Below, piece after piece: positions 54,230 through 63,887 of a stretch of 64,000 bases of DNA (positions are counted from its first letter, which is position 1; each line of letters starts with the position of its first letter). The stretch is from NCBI RefSeq assembly GCF_027924405.1, contig NZ_AP026978.1, forward strand, positions 2,418,001 through 2,482,000, read 5' to 3'. The notes beneath the pieces were generated by a model. It did not search any database. It worked only from the letters and a program-made list of their open reading frames with translations, and was not told where the DNA came from. Both the position numbers and the translations under genes were made by a program. Source of the stretch: Nocardia sputorum (GTDB taxonomy: Bacteria > Actinomycetota > Actinomycetes > Mycobacteriales > Mycobacteriaceae).

Positions 54230-54271
54230 CGGGTGCGTCGGCACACGTCATCCTGTGTGCCGACACACCCG
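54230..54271. terminator. Hairpin between convergent kinase and eccC genes
   Basis: A 17-base stem, CGGGTGCGTCGGCACAC with GTGTGCCGACACACCCG, has one G-U type mismatch and an 8-base loop. It lies 23 bases after the kinase stop and 26 from the eccC stop. Confidence 0.7.
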
Positions 54272-54296
54272 CTCAGGTGAGTCTGTTCGGACCCGG

Positions 54297-57200
54297 TCAC
54301 AGCGGTGGTAGACGGCAGATCTGGACGAGTTCGCGGCCCCGGGTGCGCGAGACCAGCATGCCGCGGCCGGGCGGATACTGTGCCGCCCGCACATCACCGA
54401 GCAGGACGCCCTCGTCCTTGGGTGTGCTCATCAGCAGCCCGTCCACCGACATGTCCTTCAGCGGCCCGAGCACCGAATCGTATAGCGCGCGCGAGGCACC
54501 ACCGGAGCGCCGGGCGATGATCACATGCAGGCCGATATCTCGAGCCTGCGGGAGCAGATCCATCAGCGGGAGTAGCGGATTGTTGGACGCCACCATGTCG
54601 TAGTCGTCGACGACCACATACACCTCGGGGCCGGTCCACCAGCTGCGGTCGCGCAGCTGTGCCGGGGTGATGTCGGCTCCCGGCATCCGCTGCGACACGA
54701 AACCCGCGACCTCTTTCAGCGTCGGGACCGAGGTCTGCGCCGAGGTCGAGTACCCGGCCAGGTGCGGGCCCTCGATCGCGCCGAGCATGGTGCGCCGATA
54801 GTCGACGAGAATGATGCGGGCCTCGTTCGGGGTGGAGTTCTCGACGATGCCCTGCGCGATATTGCGGAGGAGGGTGGTCTTGCCGCAGCCCACGTCGGCG
54901 AAGACCAGCAGGTGCGGCTGCTCCTCGAAGTCGAGCACCATCGGCGCCAGCTCGGACTCGCTCAACCCGATGAGGACCCGTTTGTTGTCGAGCCGTAGCC
55001 GCTGTGCCCGCGCGGTCTCGAGCACGGGGGCGCGGTCCAGTTCCAGGGGGAGCTGACGTACCGCCGGTGCGCGCCGCTCGCCGTAGAGCTCGGCCAGGAC
55101 CTCCTTCGCGGCGGTGACACCTTCGGCGAGGGTGGCCGGGTCGACATCGGTGTCCAGGCGCGGCAGCGCGATCAGCATGTGCAGCCGGTCGGCCGTCATG
55201 CCGCGGCCCGGCCTGTTGATCGGAACACCCACGGCGGCCCGGCGATCCATCTCCGAGTCCGACGGGTCACCGAGACGGAGCTCGATCCTGGTACCGATCT
55301 GGTCCTTGACCACCGGACGGATCTCGGCCCACCGGTTGGCGCCGAGGACGAGGTGGATGCCGTAGGACAGGCCCCGCGCGGCCAGGGCGAGCACCTGGCC
55401 CTCGACGATGTCGAACTCCTCGCGGAACGCCGCCCACCCGTCGATGACGAGGAATACGTCGCCGAACAGGTCGCTCGCGAGTGGGTGCGCCTCTTGCTCC
55501 GCGGCGGGCAGCTCGGCGAGATGCGCCTTCACCTTGCGGAAATCGCGCATGTTCTCGATGCCGAGGTCGAGGAAGCGGCGTTCGCGCTGACGCAGCAGCA
55601 TGCTCAGCTCGGCTACCGTGCGCCGAACCCGATCGCCTTGCAGGCGGCCTGCCGCCGAACCGACATGCGGGAGTCCCGCCAGGGCGGCCAGGGCGCCACC
55701 ACCGAAATCCAGGCAGTAGAACTGCACCTGCTCGGGGGTGTGGGTGGCGGCGGCGGACATGATGATGGTGCGCAGGGCGGTCGATTTCCCCGACTGTGGC
55801 CCGCCGACTACCGCGATATTGCCCTGGGCGCCGGCCAGATCGATGGTGAGGACATCGCGCCGCTGCTCGTAGGGTTTGTCGACGATGCCGATCGGCAGCC
55901 ACAGCCGGCCGTTGCGGTTGTTCGCCGAACGCCAATCCTGATCGGGCAGCAGCATGTCCACGGTCGGGGTGATGTCCAGGGGCGGTAGCCACACTTGGTG
56001 CGCCGGTCGGCCGTGGCCGGTCAGCCGGTCGACGACCACCTGCAGCAGCGATTGTTCGTGGGCGGTCTCGGATTCGGTGCCGCCGAGCAGTTGGCTCAAG
56101 TCCGGCAGCTCGACCTCGATCGGAGGTGTCTCGCGGACGGCCACGGCCGCGGCGGTGAACAAGTCGACCGTGCCCGCGGCGCCGGTTGCCGGTCCGCTGG
56201 CGGGCCCGCCGTCGACCGGGGCCACGTAGGGACCGGAGACGTAGGTAGCGTTGAACCGCAGCGGGTCGGAGGAATCGCTCTTGAGGTATCCGGCACCGGG
56301 CTGGCCGGGCAGATGGTAGGCATCGGTGATGCCGAGGACCTGGCGCGATTCTCCGGCGGAGAAGGTGCGCAGGCCGATCCGGTAGGACAGGTGCGAGTCG
56401 AGACCGCGCAGGCGATTCTCCTCGAGGCGCTGCGAGGCCAGCAGAAGGTGCACCCGCAGGGAGCGGCCCAGCCGGCCGATCATCACGAACAGCTCGGCGA
56501 AATCCGGTTTCTGCGAGAGTAATTCGGAGAACTCGTCGACGATGATGAACAGCGCGGGCAGCGGATCGAGCTGTGCGCCGTTGGCCCTGGCCTTCTCGTA
56601 CTCGGTCACGTTGGCGAAATTGCCTGCGGCTCGCAACAGTTCCTGCCGTCGGGTCAGCTCGCCCGCCAGCGCGTCACGCATCCGGTCGACCATCGAGAGT
56701 TCTTCCTCGAGGTTGGTGATGACCGCGGACACATGCGGCAGCGGGTCGAGCCCCAGGAAGGTCGCGCCCCCTTTGAAGTCGACCAGGACCAGGTTGAGCA
56801 GGTCGGGCGAGTGCGTGGTGACCATCGACAGCACCAGGGTGCGCAGGAATTCCGATTTGCCCGAGCCCGTCGCGCCGATGCACAGACCGTGCGGGCCCAT
56901 GCCGTTCTCGGCCGATTCCTTGATGTCGATGTCGACCGGAGTGCCGTCGGGGGTGACGCCGATCGGCACCCTGAGCCGTTCGCGGGAGGACCGGGGCCGC
57001 CACACGGTATCGGGATCGATGCGCGCCGCGTCCGGAATCGCGAGCAGCGACATCAGACCCGGGTCTCCGCTGACATCCTCGCCGAGGTTGACGATCTGCG
57101 CGGTGGTGGCGATGCGATAGCGCGCCGTCGCGCGGGCGAAAGTCGCCGCGACCTCCGGGCTCACCCGGTCCGGGCCCGCGAAGTTCTCCACCGATCCGCC

Positions 57201-58325
57201 GGTGCGCGCACCGATCACCTCGTCCTCGGCCACCAGTTGCAGGCCGCGCCGCACCGCGAGCCCGGTCTGCGGGGCGGTCAGGTCGAGCACGGTGACCGAG
57301 TCCAGTCCCGCGTCGCTGATGGTGCGTTCGGATCCGCTGACGTAACCGTCATCGATCACGACTACGACATGTGGGCGGCCGGGCGTCGGTGGAGCGTTGC
57401 GCAAGAAGCGCCCGCGTTCGAGCAGGTCCTCGTTCAGCGCGGTCTCGAGTTCCGAGAGTGATTCGTACAGCATGCGGGCGGAGCCGACTCCGTCGCGGTC
57501 GCGCGGATGCTGCAGGTGTGGAAGCCATTTCGTCCAGCGCCAGGCGTCGCCGTCGGGATCGCCGGTGACGACGGCGAAGACGAGGAAATCGGGACCGTGA
57601 AAGGTGGCCAGCTCCATCAGCATCGACCGCACCAGCGCGCGTCCGTGCTCACGCGGACCCTCGATGTTGACCGCCGGGAACGCCCGCAGCGAGATGGCGG
57701 TAGGCAGGCCGTGGACCACCGAGTGGGTGCGTACGAACCGGCGCAGCGCTACAGTCGCCACCGGTTCCAGGTCCTCGAGCGGGCCGGTTTCGGGCCGCGA
57801 CAGCTTGGTGGCGATACGGTGGCTGCCGATACCGATGCGCACGTGACCGAAATCCGGGTCGCCGGGCCTGCGTTCCCACATGCGGCGGGTGCCGATCAGC
57901 GCGTGCAGGTCGGCCGGGTGTGGGTGACTCCATATCAGCGCCGCACGCTGCGCTGCGCCGGTACCGCGCACATCGCGGCGCAGCTGGTCGAGGTAGCGGA
58001 AATAGTCCTTGCGTTCCTCGTTGAGCTCGGCGGCCTTCTTGCCACCGCCGCCGGCGCGGCCTGCGAACATGCCGACCATCGACATCAGCATCATCATCGG
58101 GAACATGATCGCCATGGGGTTGGTCAGCGCGGCCTTGCCGCTCATGGTGAACATCAGCGCCATCATGCCGACCATGGCGACCACCATGACCAGCGGCAGT
58201 AGCCGCTGCCACAGCGGCGCGGGCACCGGCGCGGTGATCTCCGGCGGGGCGTTGAGGACGACTTCGCCGCCGGGCGGGCGCGGCGGCGCGATCCGGGCCA
58301 GCCGGATGAAACCCTGTGTCGTCAT
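54297..58325 (-). CDS. eccC: EccC, ESX FtsK/SpoIIIE ATPase motor
   Basis: A 1,342-residue single-chain EccC, the motor that binds substrates and drives export. Two membrane helices are at about 40-85. Three FtsK/SpoIIIE domains follow with Walker A motifs GATGSGKS (Lys490), GGPQSGKS (Lys847) and ADVGCGKT (Lys1149). Walker B-like VLVDFKGG lies in the first domain. One chain, not split EccCa/EccCb as in ESX-1. ATG at 58325; the frame is open upstream but has no ribosome site, and the ATGA overlap with mycP supports this start. Transcribed after mycP and eccD, with eccD first in the operon. Confidence 0.97.
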   Translation of the reverse strand: MTTQGFIRLARIAPPRPPGGEVVLNAPPEITAPVPAPLWQRLLPLVMVVAMVGMMALMFTMSGKAALTNPMAIMFPMMMLMSMVGMFAGRAGGGGKKAAELNEERKDYFRYLDQLRRDVRGTGAAQRAALIWSHPHPADLHALIGTRRMWERRPGDPDFGHVRIGIGSHRIATKLSRPETGPLEDLEPVATVALRRFVRTHSVVHGLPTAISLRAFPAVNIEGPREHGRALVRSMLMELATFHGPDFLVFAVVTGDPDGDAWRWTKWLPHLQHPRDRDGVGSARMLYESLSELETALNEDLLERGRFLRNAPPTPGRPHVVVVIDDGYVSGSERTISDAGLDSVTVLDLTAPQTGLAVRRGLQLVAEDEVIGARTGGSVENFAGPDRVSPEVAATFARATARYRIATTAQIVNLGEDVSGDPGLMSLLAIPDAARIDPDTVWRPRSSRERLRVPIGVTPDGTPVDIDIKESAENGMGPHGLCIGATGSGKSEFLRTLVLSMVTTHSPDLLNLVLVDFKGGATFLGLDPLPHVSAVITNLEEELSMVDRMRDALAGELTRRQELLRAAGNFANVTEYEKARANGAQLDPLPALFIIVDEFSELLSQKPDFAELFVMIGRLGRSLRVHLLLASQRLEENRLRGLDSHLSYRIGLRTFSAGESRQVLGITDAYHLPGQPGAGYLKSDSSDPLRFNATYVSGPYVAPVDGGPASGPATGAAGTVDLFTAAAVAVRETPPIEVELPDLSQLLGGTESETAHEQSLLQVVVDRLTGHGRPAHQVWLPPLDITPTVDMLLPDQDWRSANNRNGRLWLPIGIVDKPYEQRRDVLTIDLAGAQGNIAVVGGPQSGKSTALRTIIMSAAATHTPEQVQFYCLDFGGGALAALAGLPHVGSAAGRLQGDRVRRTVAELSMLLRQRERRFLDLGIENMRDFRKVKAHLAELPAAEQEAHPLASDLFGDVFLVIDGWAAFREEFDIVEGQVLALAARGLSYGIHLVLGANRWAEIRPVVKDQIGTRIELRLGDPSDSEMDRRAAVGVPINRPGRGMTADRLHMLIALPRLDTDVDPATLAEGVTAAKEVLAELYGERRAPAVRQLPLELDRAPVLETARAQRLRLDNKRVLIGLSESELAPMVLDFEEQPHLLVFADVGCGKTTLLRNIAQGIVENSTPNEARIILVDYRRTMLGAIEGPHLAGYSTSAQTSVPTLKEVAGFVSQRMPGADITPAQLRDRSWWTGPEVYVVVDDYDMVASNNPLLPLMDLLPQARDIGLHVIIARRSGGASRALYDSVLGPLKDMSVDGLLMSTPKDEGVLLGDVRAAQYPPGRGMLVSRTRGRELVQICRLPPL

Positions 58326-59749
58326 GGCTGTTCCATTTCTCGGTCGTCGCCGGGCAGGGCCAGCGGTGTGTGCCGGTCGCGCCGGAAGGGAATCGAGAGG
58401 GTCGACAGGATGGCCAGCACGGTCAGGCAGGCGGCCGCGCCCGTCAGCCCGATGCGGCGGGGCCACGGGTTGACCGGCGTCGGCGGTGTCGGGCCCGCGA
58501 TCTGTGTGCCCGCGGCCGGATCGCGGCCCGATTCGGCAGGCAGGACGGCGGTGAGCGCCGCGACCGGGTCGATCATGCCCGCGCCGAGCCGCGAGTCGTG
58601 ACCGTCGCCCGGCGCGTGGGCGGTAGCGATGATCCTGGTCATCACCTCACCTGCCGACAGCGCGGGATGGCGGGCGCGGACCAGCGCGGCCAGGCCCGCG
58701 ACATAGGCACTGGAGAAACTGGTTCCCGCGACGGGGGACACCCCGCCGTCGGCCTGCGGGGTGCCGTTGACGAGTCCGGTGCCACCGGGCTTGCTGTCCA
58801 GCGACATCAGGTTGTCCCCGGGTGCGGCCACCCCGACCCACGGTCCGTACAGCGTGAACGACGACGGTGCCCCGTCGGGCTCGACCGAGGCCACCGACAG
58901 CACATACTGCGAGAACCAGGCGGGCGTCGCGATGGTGCGGACCGCATCCCACCCCGAGGTGCCGTTCTGCTCCTTGCACGCCCCCTGGGACTGCAGATTG
59001 CCCGCGGCGGCGACCACGACGACATCGTGGTCGTAGGCGTATTTCAAAGCGGCGCCCAGCATTCCGTCCACCGGGGGAGACCCGGCGGGCTGGCAGGACA
59101 CTTCGGAGATATCGATGACCGACGCGCGCAGGTCCACCGCGCGGACCACGGCGTGCGCGAGCGTGGCCACCGTGCCGTAGCCACCGGCCGACATGCCACC
59201 GGGCCGGTCGCTGCCGTAACTGTTCTTCGCCTGGTAGGCCAGACTGGTCTGGCGAATCGTCAGCACCGTGGCGGCGGGCGCGACCCCCGCGAAACCGTCG
59301 CTGCCGTCGGAGGACGGGTGGGCAGCGATGATGCCCGCGACCATGGTGCCGTGCCCGTCGCAGTCGGCGGTGCCGTCGGAATCGGAGACGTAGTCCCCGC
59401 CGGCCTCGACGGTCAGGCGCGGATGCCGGTTGACTCCGGTGTCGATCACGGCGACGAGTTGTCCTTCGCCCCGGCTGAACTCCCAGGCGTCGGCGAGCGC
59501 GAGCGCCTTCTGCACCGCGGGCACGCCCACCGGCGCGGGACCCGACCAGCGAGGTTCCGAGCACAGCAGCCGCTGCTGCGAGGGCTCCGGAGGCGCCACC
59601 GGGGCGTCGGTGACCAGCGCGCCGGGATCGACTCCGGGTGGTGCGACGGCCGCCGCCGGACCGGCGGGGGCCAATGCCGTCGTCGCCACCAGGGTCGCGG
59701 CCGCCGTCCCCACCGCGGCTGATCTGGCCACCCGCAGGTACTCACGCAT
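58322..59749 (-). CDS. mycP: MycP, ESX-associated subtilisin-like mycosin protease
   Basis: A 475-residue secreted, membrane-anchored serine protease of the mycosin family. It has a signal peptide (about 1-35), catalytic Asp103 (VAVIDTGVNRHP), His133 (DGHGTMVAG) and Ser344 (GTSFSSAYVAG), and a C-terminal membrane helix (about 433-452) with short basic tail. Mycosins stabilise the ESX membrane complex and cleave some substrates. Two Cys pairs typical of the family are seen (CSEPRW, CDGHGT). ATGA overlap with eccC, and 8-base overlap with eccD upstream, make a tight operon eccD-mycP-eccC. Confidence 0.96.
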   Translation of the reverse strand: MREYLRVARSAAVGTAAATLVATTALAPAGPAAAVAPPGVDPGALVTDAPVAPPEPSQQRLLCSEPRWSGPAPVGVPAVQKALALADAWEFSRGEGQLVAVIDTGVNRHPRLTVEAGGDYVSDSDGTADCDGHGTMVAGIIAAHPSSDGSDGFAGVAPAATVLTIRQTSLAYQAKNSYGSDRPGGMSAGGYGTVATLAHAVVRAVDLRASVIDISEVSCQPAGSPPVDGMLGAALKYAYDHDVVVVAAAGNLQSQGACKEQNGTSGWDAVRTIATPAWFSQYVLSVASVEPDGAPSSFTLYGPWVGVAAPGDNLMSLDSKPGGTGLVNGTPQADGGVSPVAGTSFSSAYVAGLAALVRARHPALSAGEVMTRIIATAHAPGDGHDSRLGAGMIDPVAALTAVLPAESGRDPAAGTQIAGPTPPTPVNPWPRRIGLTGAAACLTVLAILSTLSIPFRRDRHTPLALPGDDREMEQP

Positions 59750-61196
59750 TGCGCGCCATGGCGTACACGTCGACGATCCAGAAGATCAGTGGCCCGATCA
59801 GGCAGATCATCAGATACTCCAGCAGTTCGCCCGCGCGCTGCACGACCGGCGAGATCTCGAGCTCGGGCCCGGCCACACCGATCAGCAACGCCAGCGCCGC
59901 CACCCCGAGCAACGCACCCGCCGCGGGCAGGGCCGCACCCGTGATGTGCACGCCCAGCAGCACGATCGGCGGGATCAGTGCCGCGCATCCGCCTGCCACC
60001 ATCATCGCCGCCTGGGTGAGGTCGGAGAAGGCGCGTCCGCGCCGGGCGAGCACGATCCCCACCGCCACCGCGAGCAACGCGGTTTGCCAGAGATGGTCGA
60101 TGGCCGCCGCGACGACCACGATCGTCGCCGTCACCGTCACCGTCACAATGCCGGCGATCATGCCCGACTGATAGTCGTTGGCGAGCCGGGATCGCTCGGC
60201 CAGACCGGCGGCCGACGGGATCGTGGTCGCGCCGATCGCGCCGATGCCCTCGATGGTCGGTCGCGGCTCGTGGTCGCGCGGGTCGATCACCCCGCCCGCG
60301 GTCGGCACCGGCGGGACGGGCAGGCGCGCGGCGGCCACGGCGATTCGCGGGGCCAGGGTGATGCCGAGCAGGGCGACGAAGACGACGCACGCCGCGATCT
60401 TCGACGGGGACGCCTGCCACAGGGTCGCCGTGCCCGCGGCGCCGGTGCCGAAGGCCGCGACCGTGATCACCGCGGTGAACATGGTGGGGCGCACGGCGAT
60501 CCCCCGCATCGCGATCACCGCCAGCAGCACGATGGCGGCACAGCTCAGCAACAGATGCGGAGCGCCCAGCGGTCCGGGAACCAGCGCGCCGGCGCCGGCG
60601 CCGCACAGCAGCAGCCCACACAGTGCCACGGCGGTGGCGGCCAGCGGCGCCGCGTACATCCGTGCGATCACCGCAGCCCCGACCAGGGACAGCAGCCCGG
60701 TGGCGAGGCCGGCCGCGCCCGGAAGGCCGCCGCCGACATCCGCGGCGGCGAACAGTAACAGCACGCACGCGCCCACGACCGCGGCGACCGCGCCACCGAG
60801 CCCTGCCCAGCCGGCCGACTCCGCGGTCCATCCGCGGAACGAACTGTCCGTGAGCCGGGCCACCGCATCGATGACGTCGTCGAAGAGCGCGGGCGACTCG
60901 ACCGAATCCACCGCGCCCAGCACCAGCAGATCGCCGTCGAAGACGTCGGCCTCGGTCAGGGTGCGCACCGGATCGATCGCAGTCTGCCCCAGCCGCGACA
61001 GTGTCCAGTGCTGCGCGGTCACCGGCCCTTCCTCCTCCTGCTCGGACAGGTCTGGATTGTGAGAAGCGATGAGTGCCACCACATCCGGAATGAAATTCGC
61101 GATCGGCACCGTTGCGGGCAGGACTACATCGACCTGGGTGTTCCCGCCGATCACCGAGACCCGGCACAGTTGCGGCTCGACCGCCGTTGACTCCAT
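59742..61196 (-). CDS. eccD: EccD, ESX membrane channel component
   Basis: A 484-residue protein with a ubiquitin-like cytosolic N-terminal domain (about 10-95, CRVSVIGGNTQVDVVLPATVP, LTEADVFDGDLLVLG) and 11 membrane helices from about residue 120 on, ending at IWIVDVYAMARNA. EccD dimers line the ESX pore. First gene of the operon eccD-mycP-eccC; the 231-base gap to eccA (divergent) holds both promoters. Start ATG at 61196. Confidence 0.95.
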   Translation of the reverse strand: MESTAVEPQLCRVSVIGGNTQVDVVLPATVPIANFIPDVVALIASHNPDLSEQEEEGPVTAQHWTLSRLGQTAIDPVRTLTEADVFDGDLLVLGAVDSVESPALFDDVIDAVARLTDSSFRGWTAESAGWAGLGGAVAAVVGACVLLLFAAADVGGGLPGAAGLATGLLSLVGAAVIARMYAAPLAATAVALCGLLLCGAGAGALVPGPLGAPHLLLSCAAIVLLAVIAMRGIAVRPTMFTAVITVAAFGTGAAGTATLWQASPSKIAACVVFVALLGITLAPRIAVAAARLPVPPVPTAGGVIDPRDHEPRPTIEGIGAIGATTIPSAAGLAERSRLANDYQSGMIAGIVTVTVTATIVVVAAAIDHLWQTALLAVAVGIVLARRGRAFSDLTQAAMMVAGGCAALIPPIVLLGVHITGAALPAAGALLGVAALALLIGVAGPELEISPVVQRAGELLEYLMICLIGPLIFWIVDVYAMARNA

Positions 61197-61426
61197 AACG
61201 CTGAGAACTCCGACTCTGTGGGTTGCGACGTTCGCCGAACGTAGCCACCTCGCATCAGTGGTGACAGGGTGCGCCGGCGGAGTTCGCCTCGCCGTAACCG
61301 TCGAACGACTCCGACATGCGGTTTTCGGTGAAGGCGGGCGAGTGCAGGTGAACCGCCGATGAATGCCCGGTGGGAACCGAGAGAGTCCACCGCGCCGCGC
61401 GCGGAAGCCCGGGTTACGTTGCGGAC

Positions 61427-63247
61427 ATGTCAGCCATTCGGCAAGCGCAACAGATCTTCGACGCGGGCGTGCTCTCGCTTGGTCTGATGGTCGACGGCCA
61501 GCAGGCCGCCAAGAATCTCGAGTACGCCAAGGTCGCGTTCCGTCGAGCCACCGAACTCGATCCCGACATGTGTGATGCCTGGCTCGGGCGGGCGGCAGCG
61601 GGCGACGTCACCCAGGACGTGCTGCGCAATCTGCATCGCACCTCCACCACGTCGCTCCTGCGCGAGCAACGTCGCCTCGGGCTTCCGTCGCGACAGCTCG
61701 CCGGCCGGTTCCAGATCGGGCAGTACATCGACTATCCGATCGCGAGCCTCACCGAGATCTGGCTCGCCCAGGCTATGCACCTGCTCGAGGACGGAGATTA
61801 CGACGAGGCTGAACGGGTGCTCGATGAACTCGATCAGCGGCGCGGCCGGCTCGTCGACGATCCCGATCGCGCCATCGACGACAAGATCTGCGCCTATGCG
61901 CGCGGCGTCCTGTATTTCACCGGGCAACTGTGGCCCGATGTGATGGCAGTACTGGCCGGCTCCGCCGAATGGCAGGACCAGTACATGGCTGCGGGCGCCC
62001 ATGTCATGGTCGGCACCGCCTGCGCCCACCTCGGCCTGTTCGGCGAGGCGACCCGGCGGCTGGAACTGGCTGAGCGAGGGCCGATTCCGGCGGCGCGCAC
62101 CGCCGCGATGTACTGCCGCGGCCTGGCACTGCGCGAGCAGGGCCACGAGGACGAGGCGCGGGCGTTGTTCGAGACCGTCTACACCCAGGTGCCCGGGTTC
62201 GCGTCCAATGCGACCGCGATGCGTGACCCCAAGTTCCGCATCATGGTCACCACCAAGGATCAGATCGACGCGCGCACGGATCGGTGGGATCCGGCGTCGG
62301 CGCCGTCGCGGGCCGAGGCGGCCGAGGCGGAGCAGCATCACCGGGCCGAGATGATTCTCGCCGCGGCCCGCCGGGAACTGGAATCCCAGATCGGCCTCGG
62401 GGCGGTGAAGGTTCAGGTCGCCAAGCTCCAGTCCTCGGCGACGATGGCCAAGATCAGGGCCGAGAAGGGGCTCAACAGCATGCCGCGGGGCCAGCATCTG
62501 GCCTTCACCGGCCCACCCGGCACCGGCAAGACGACGATCGCGCGGGTGGTGGCGAAAATCTACTGCGGGCTCGGCCTGCTCGAGACCGACAAGGTCGTGG
62601 AAGCCAAACGTGCCGACTTCGTCGGCCAGCATCTGGGCTCCACAGCGATCAAATCCAACGCGCTGATCGACTCGGCGATGGACGGCGTGCTCTTCGTCGA
62701 CGAGGCATACACCCTGATACAGGCGGGCCTGTCCGGCGGTGACGCGTTCGGGCGTGAGGCCGTGGACACCCTGCTCGCGCGGATGGAGAACGACCGCGAT
62801 CGGCTGGTCGTCATCATCGCTGGCTACGACGGCGAGATCGACCGCTTCCTGGCCAGTAACGACGGCCTGTCCTCCCGCTTCGCCAAGCGGGTCAAATTCG
62901 ACTCGTACTCGCCCGAGGAGCTGTGCGAGATCGGACGATTCATCGCGGCCCGACGCGATTCGGCGGTGTCGGACGAGGCGGTCGAGTTGTTGCGCCAGGC
63001 GTGTGCGGAGCTGTACGCCAGCGAAGGCACCGATCAGAGCGGCCTGCCCCGCCGCGGTGTCGACCTCGCGGGTAACGGCCGGTTCATTCGCAATGTTATC
63101 GAAAGTGCCGAGGAAGAACGGGAATACCGCCTCGCGATGGACGACAGTCTCGACCTCCGCGCGCTGGACGAGAATACGCTCATGCGCATCGAGTCCGACG
63201 ACATGCGCAAAGCGCTCGATGCGGTACTGGCGACGCTCGTGTGCTGA
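61427..63247 (+). CDS. eccA: EccA, ESX-associated AAA+ ATPase
   Basis: A 606-residue cytosolic AAA+ of the CbxX/CfqX class. Residues 1-280 are TPR-like helical repeats (VDGQQAAKNLEYAKVAFRRATELDP). The AAA+ domain spans about 330-600 with Walker A GPPGTGKT (362-369), Walker B GVLFVDEAYTL, sensor-1 VVIIAGY and the arginine region SSRFAKRV. EccA acts with EspG on PE/PPE substrates before export. ATG at 61427; a GTG at 61370 is in frame but the codons between are unlike EccA. Divergent from eccD. Confidence 0.95.
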   Translation: MSAIRQAQQIFDAGVLSLGLMVDGQQAAKNLEYAKVAFRRATELDPDMCDAWLGRAAAGDVTQDVLRNLHRTSTTSLLREQRRLGLPSRQLAGRFQIGQYIDYPIASLTEIWLAQAMHLLEDGDYDEAERVLDELDQRRGRLVDDPDRAIDDKICAYARGVLYFTGQLWPDVMAVLAGSAEWQDQYMAAGAHVMVGTACAHLGLFGEATRRLELAERGPIPAARTAAMYCRGLALREQGHEDEARALFETVYTQVPGFASNATAMRDPKFRIMVTTKDQIDARTDRWDPASAPSRAEAAEAEQHHRAEMILAAARRELESQIGLGAVKVQVAKLQSSATMAKIRAEKGLNSMPRGQHLAFTGPPGTGKTTIARVVAKIYCGLGLLETDKVVEAKRADFVGQHLGSTAIKSNALIDSAMDGVLFVDEAYTLIQAGLSGGDAFGREAVDTLLARMENDRDRLVVIIAGYDGEIDRFLASNDGLSSRFAKRVKFDSYSPEELCEIGRFIAARRDSAVSDEAVELLRQACAELYASEGTDQSGLPRRGVDLAGNGRFIRNVIESAEEEREYRLAMDDSLDLRALDENTLMRIESDDMRKALDAVLATLVC

Positions 63248-63472
63248 AGGGCTTCGCTTGCGTTCGCAGCACATCGAGGCAGGAATCGGCCTGCGGCGAC
63301 ATCGACAGCACCGATTCTCGGTCTGGCTGCCTTGGCATCCCTGTCGTCGAGGGCACCCCGACGCGAGTTGCTCAACGCGAGCTGAGATCAGGTACGGCGT
63401 TGCGCGCAGGCGATTCGCTGCCGGGCCGCGTAGTGCCGAGTCGGCCTCGCGCAGAGCCCGCTTCTCAGCCGG

Positions 63473-63841
63473 TCATCGGAGCGTGTCGCCTGGCACCACG
63501 TCGATGGCGGATCGGTAGACCATCGGCCGCGCGATGACATCCAAGTCGGGGTCGTCGATCATCCGCCGGATCGATTGCTGCCACTGCGGGTCGGTGCGCG
63601 CCGCGTCCAGGGCGGTGCCGCTTTCCCATTCTGCGACGTTCACGAAGGTGAGCTCCGCCTGGTCGCTGACAGCTTGGAGCATGCGGGCCTGGATGAACCC
63701 CGGCGCCGATGCCATGCACCGCGCGTTGTCCTTCCAGCGGTCGAGGAATCGGTCCTTCTGCGACATCGGCACCGAGAAGGCGTTGATGAGAGTCACGGGC
63801 TGTTCGGTACGGGCTGTGACATGTCCGGTAGGCAAGCTCAT
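63473..63841 (-). CDS. Antibiotic biosynthesis monooxygenase (ABM)-fold protein
   Basis: A 122-residue ferredoxin-like alpha/beta-barrel protein: VTLINAFSVPMSQKDRFLDRWKD (strand-helix), SAPGFIQARMLQAV, ELTFVNVAEWES, all typical of the ABM/dimeric alpha-beta-barrel group. Such proteins are small oxygenases or haem-degrading-like enzymes, or have lost activity. ATG at 63841, divergent from a MarR gene across 46 bases, so it is probably the MarR target. Substrate unknown. Confidence 0.85.
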   Translation of the reverse strand: MSLPTGHVTARTEQPVTLINAFSVPMSQKDRFLDRWKDNARCMASAPGFIQARMLQAVSDQAELTFVNVAEWESGTALDAARTDPQWQQSIRRMIDDPDLDVIARPMVYRSAIDVVPGDTLR

Positions 63842-63887
63842 AATGTCATATTAGAAGACAATCTCATTAAATGGCTATACTGATCGT
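63842..63887. promoter_or_regulatory. Divergent promoter between ABM and MarR genes
   Basis: AT-rich against the surroundings. TATACT (63876-63881) ends 6 bases before the MarR GTG (63888), a strong -10 with leaderless spacing. The remaining 30 bases must hold the ABM promoter and the MarR operator; TTAGAAGACAATCTCATTAA (63851-63870) is the likely operator area. Confidence 0.55.
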
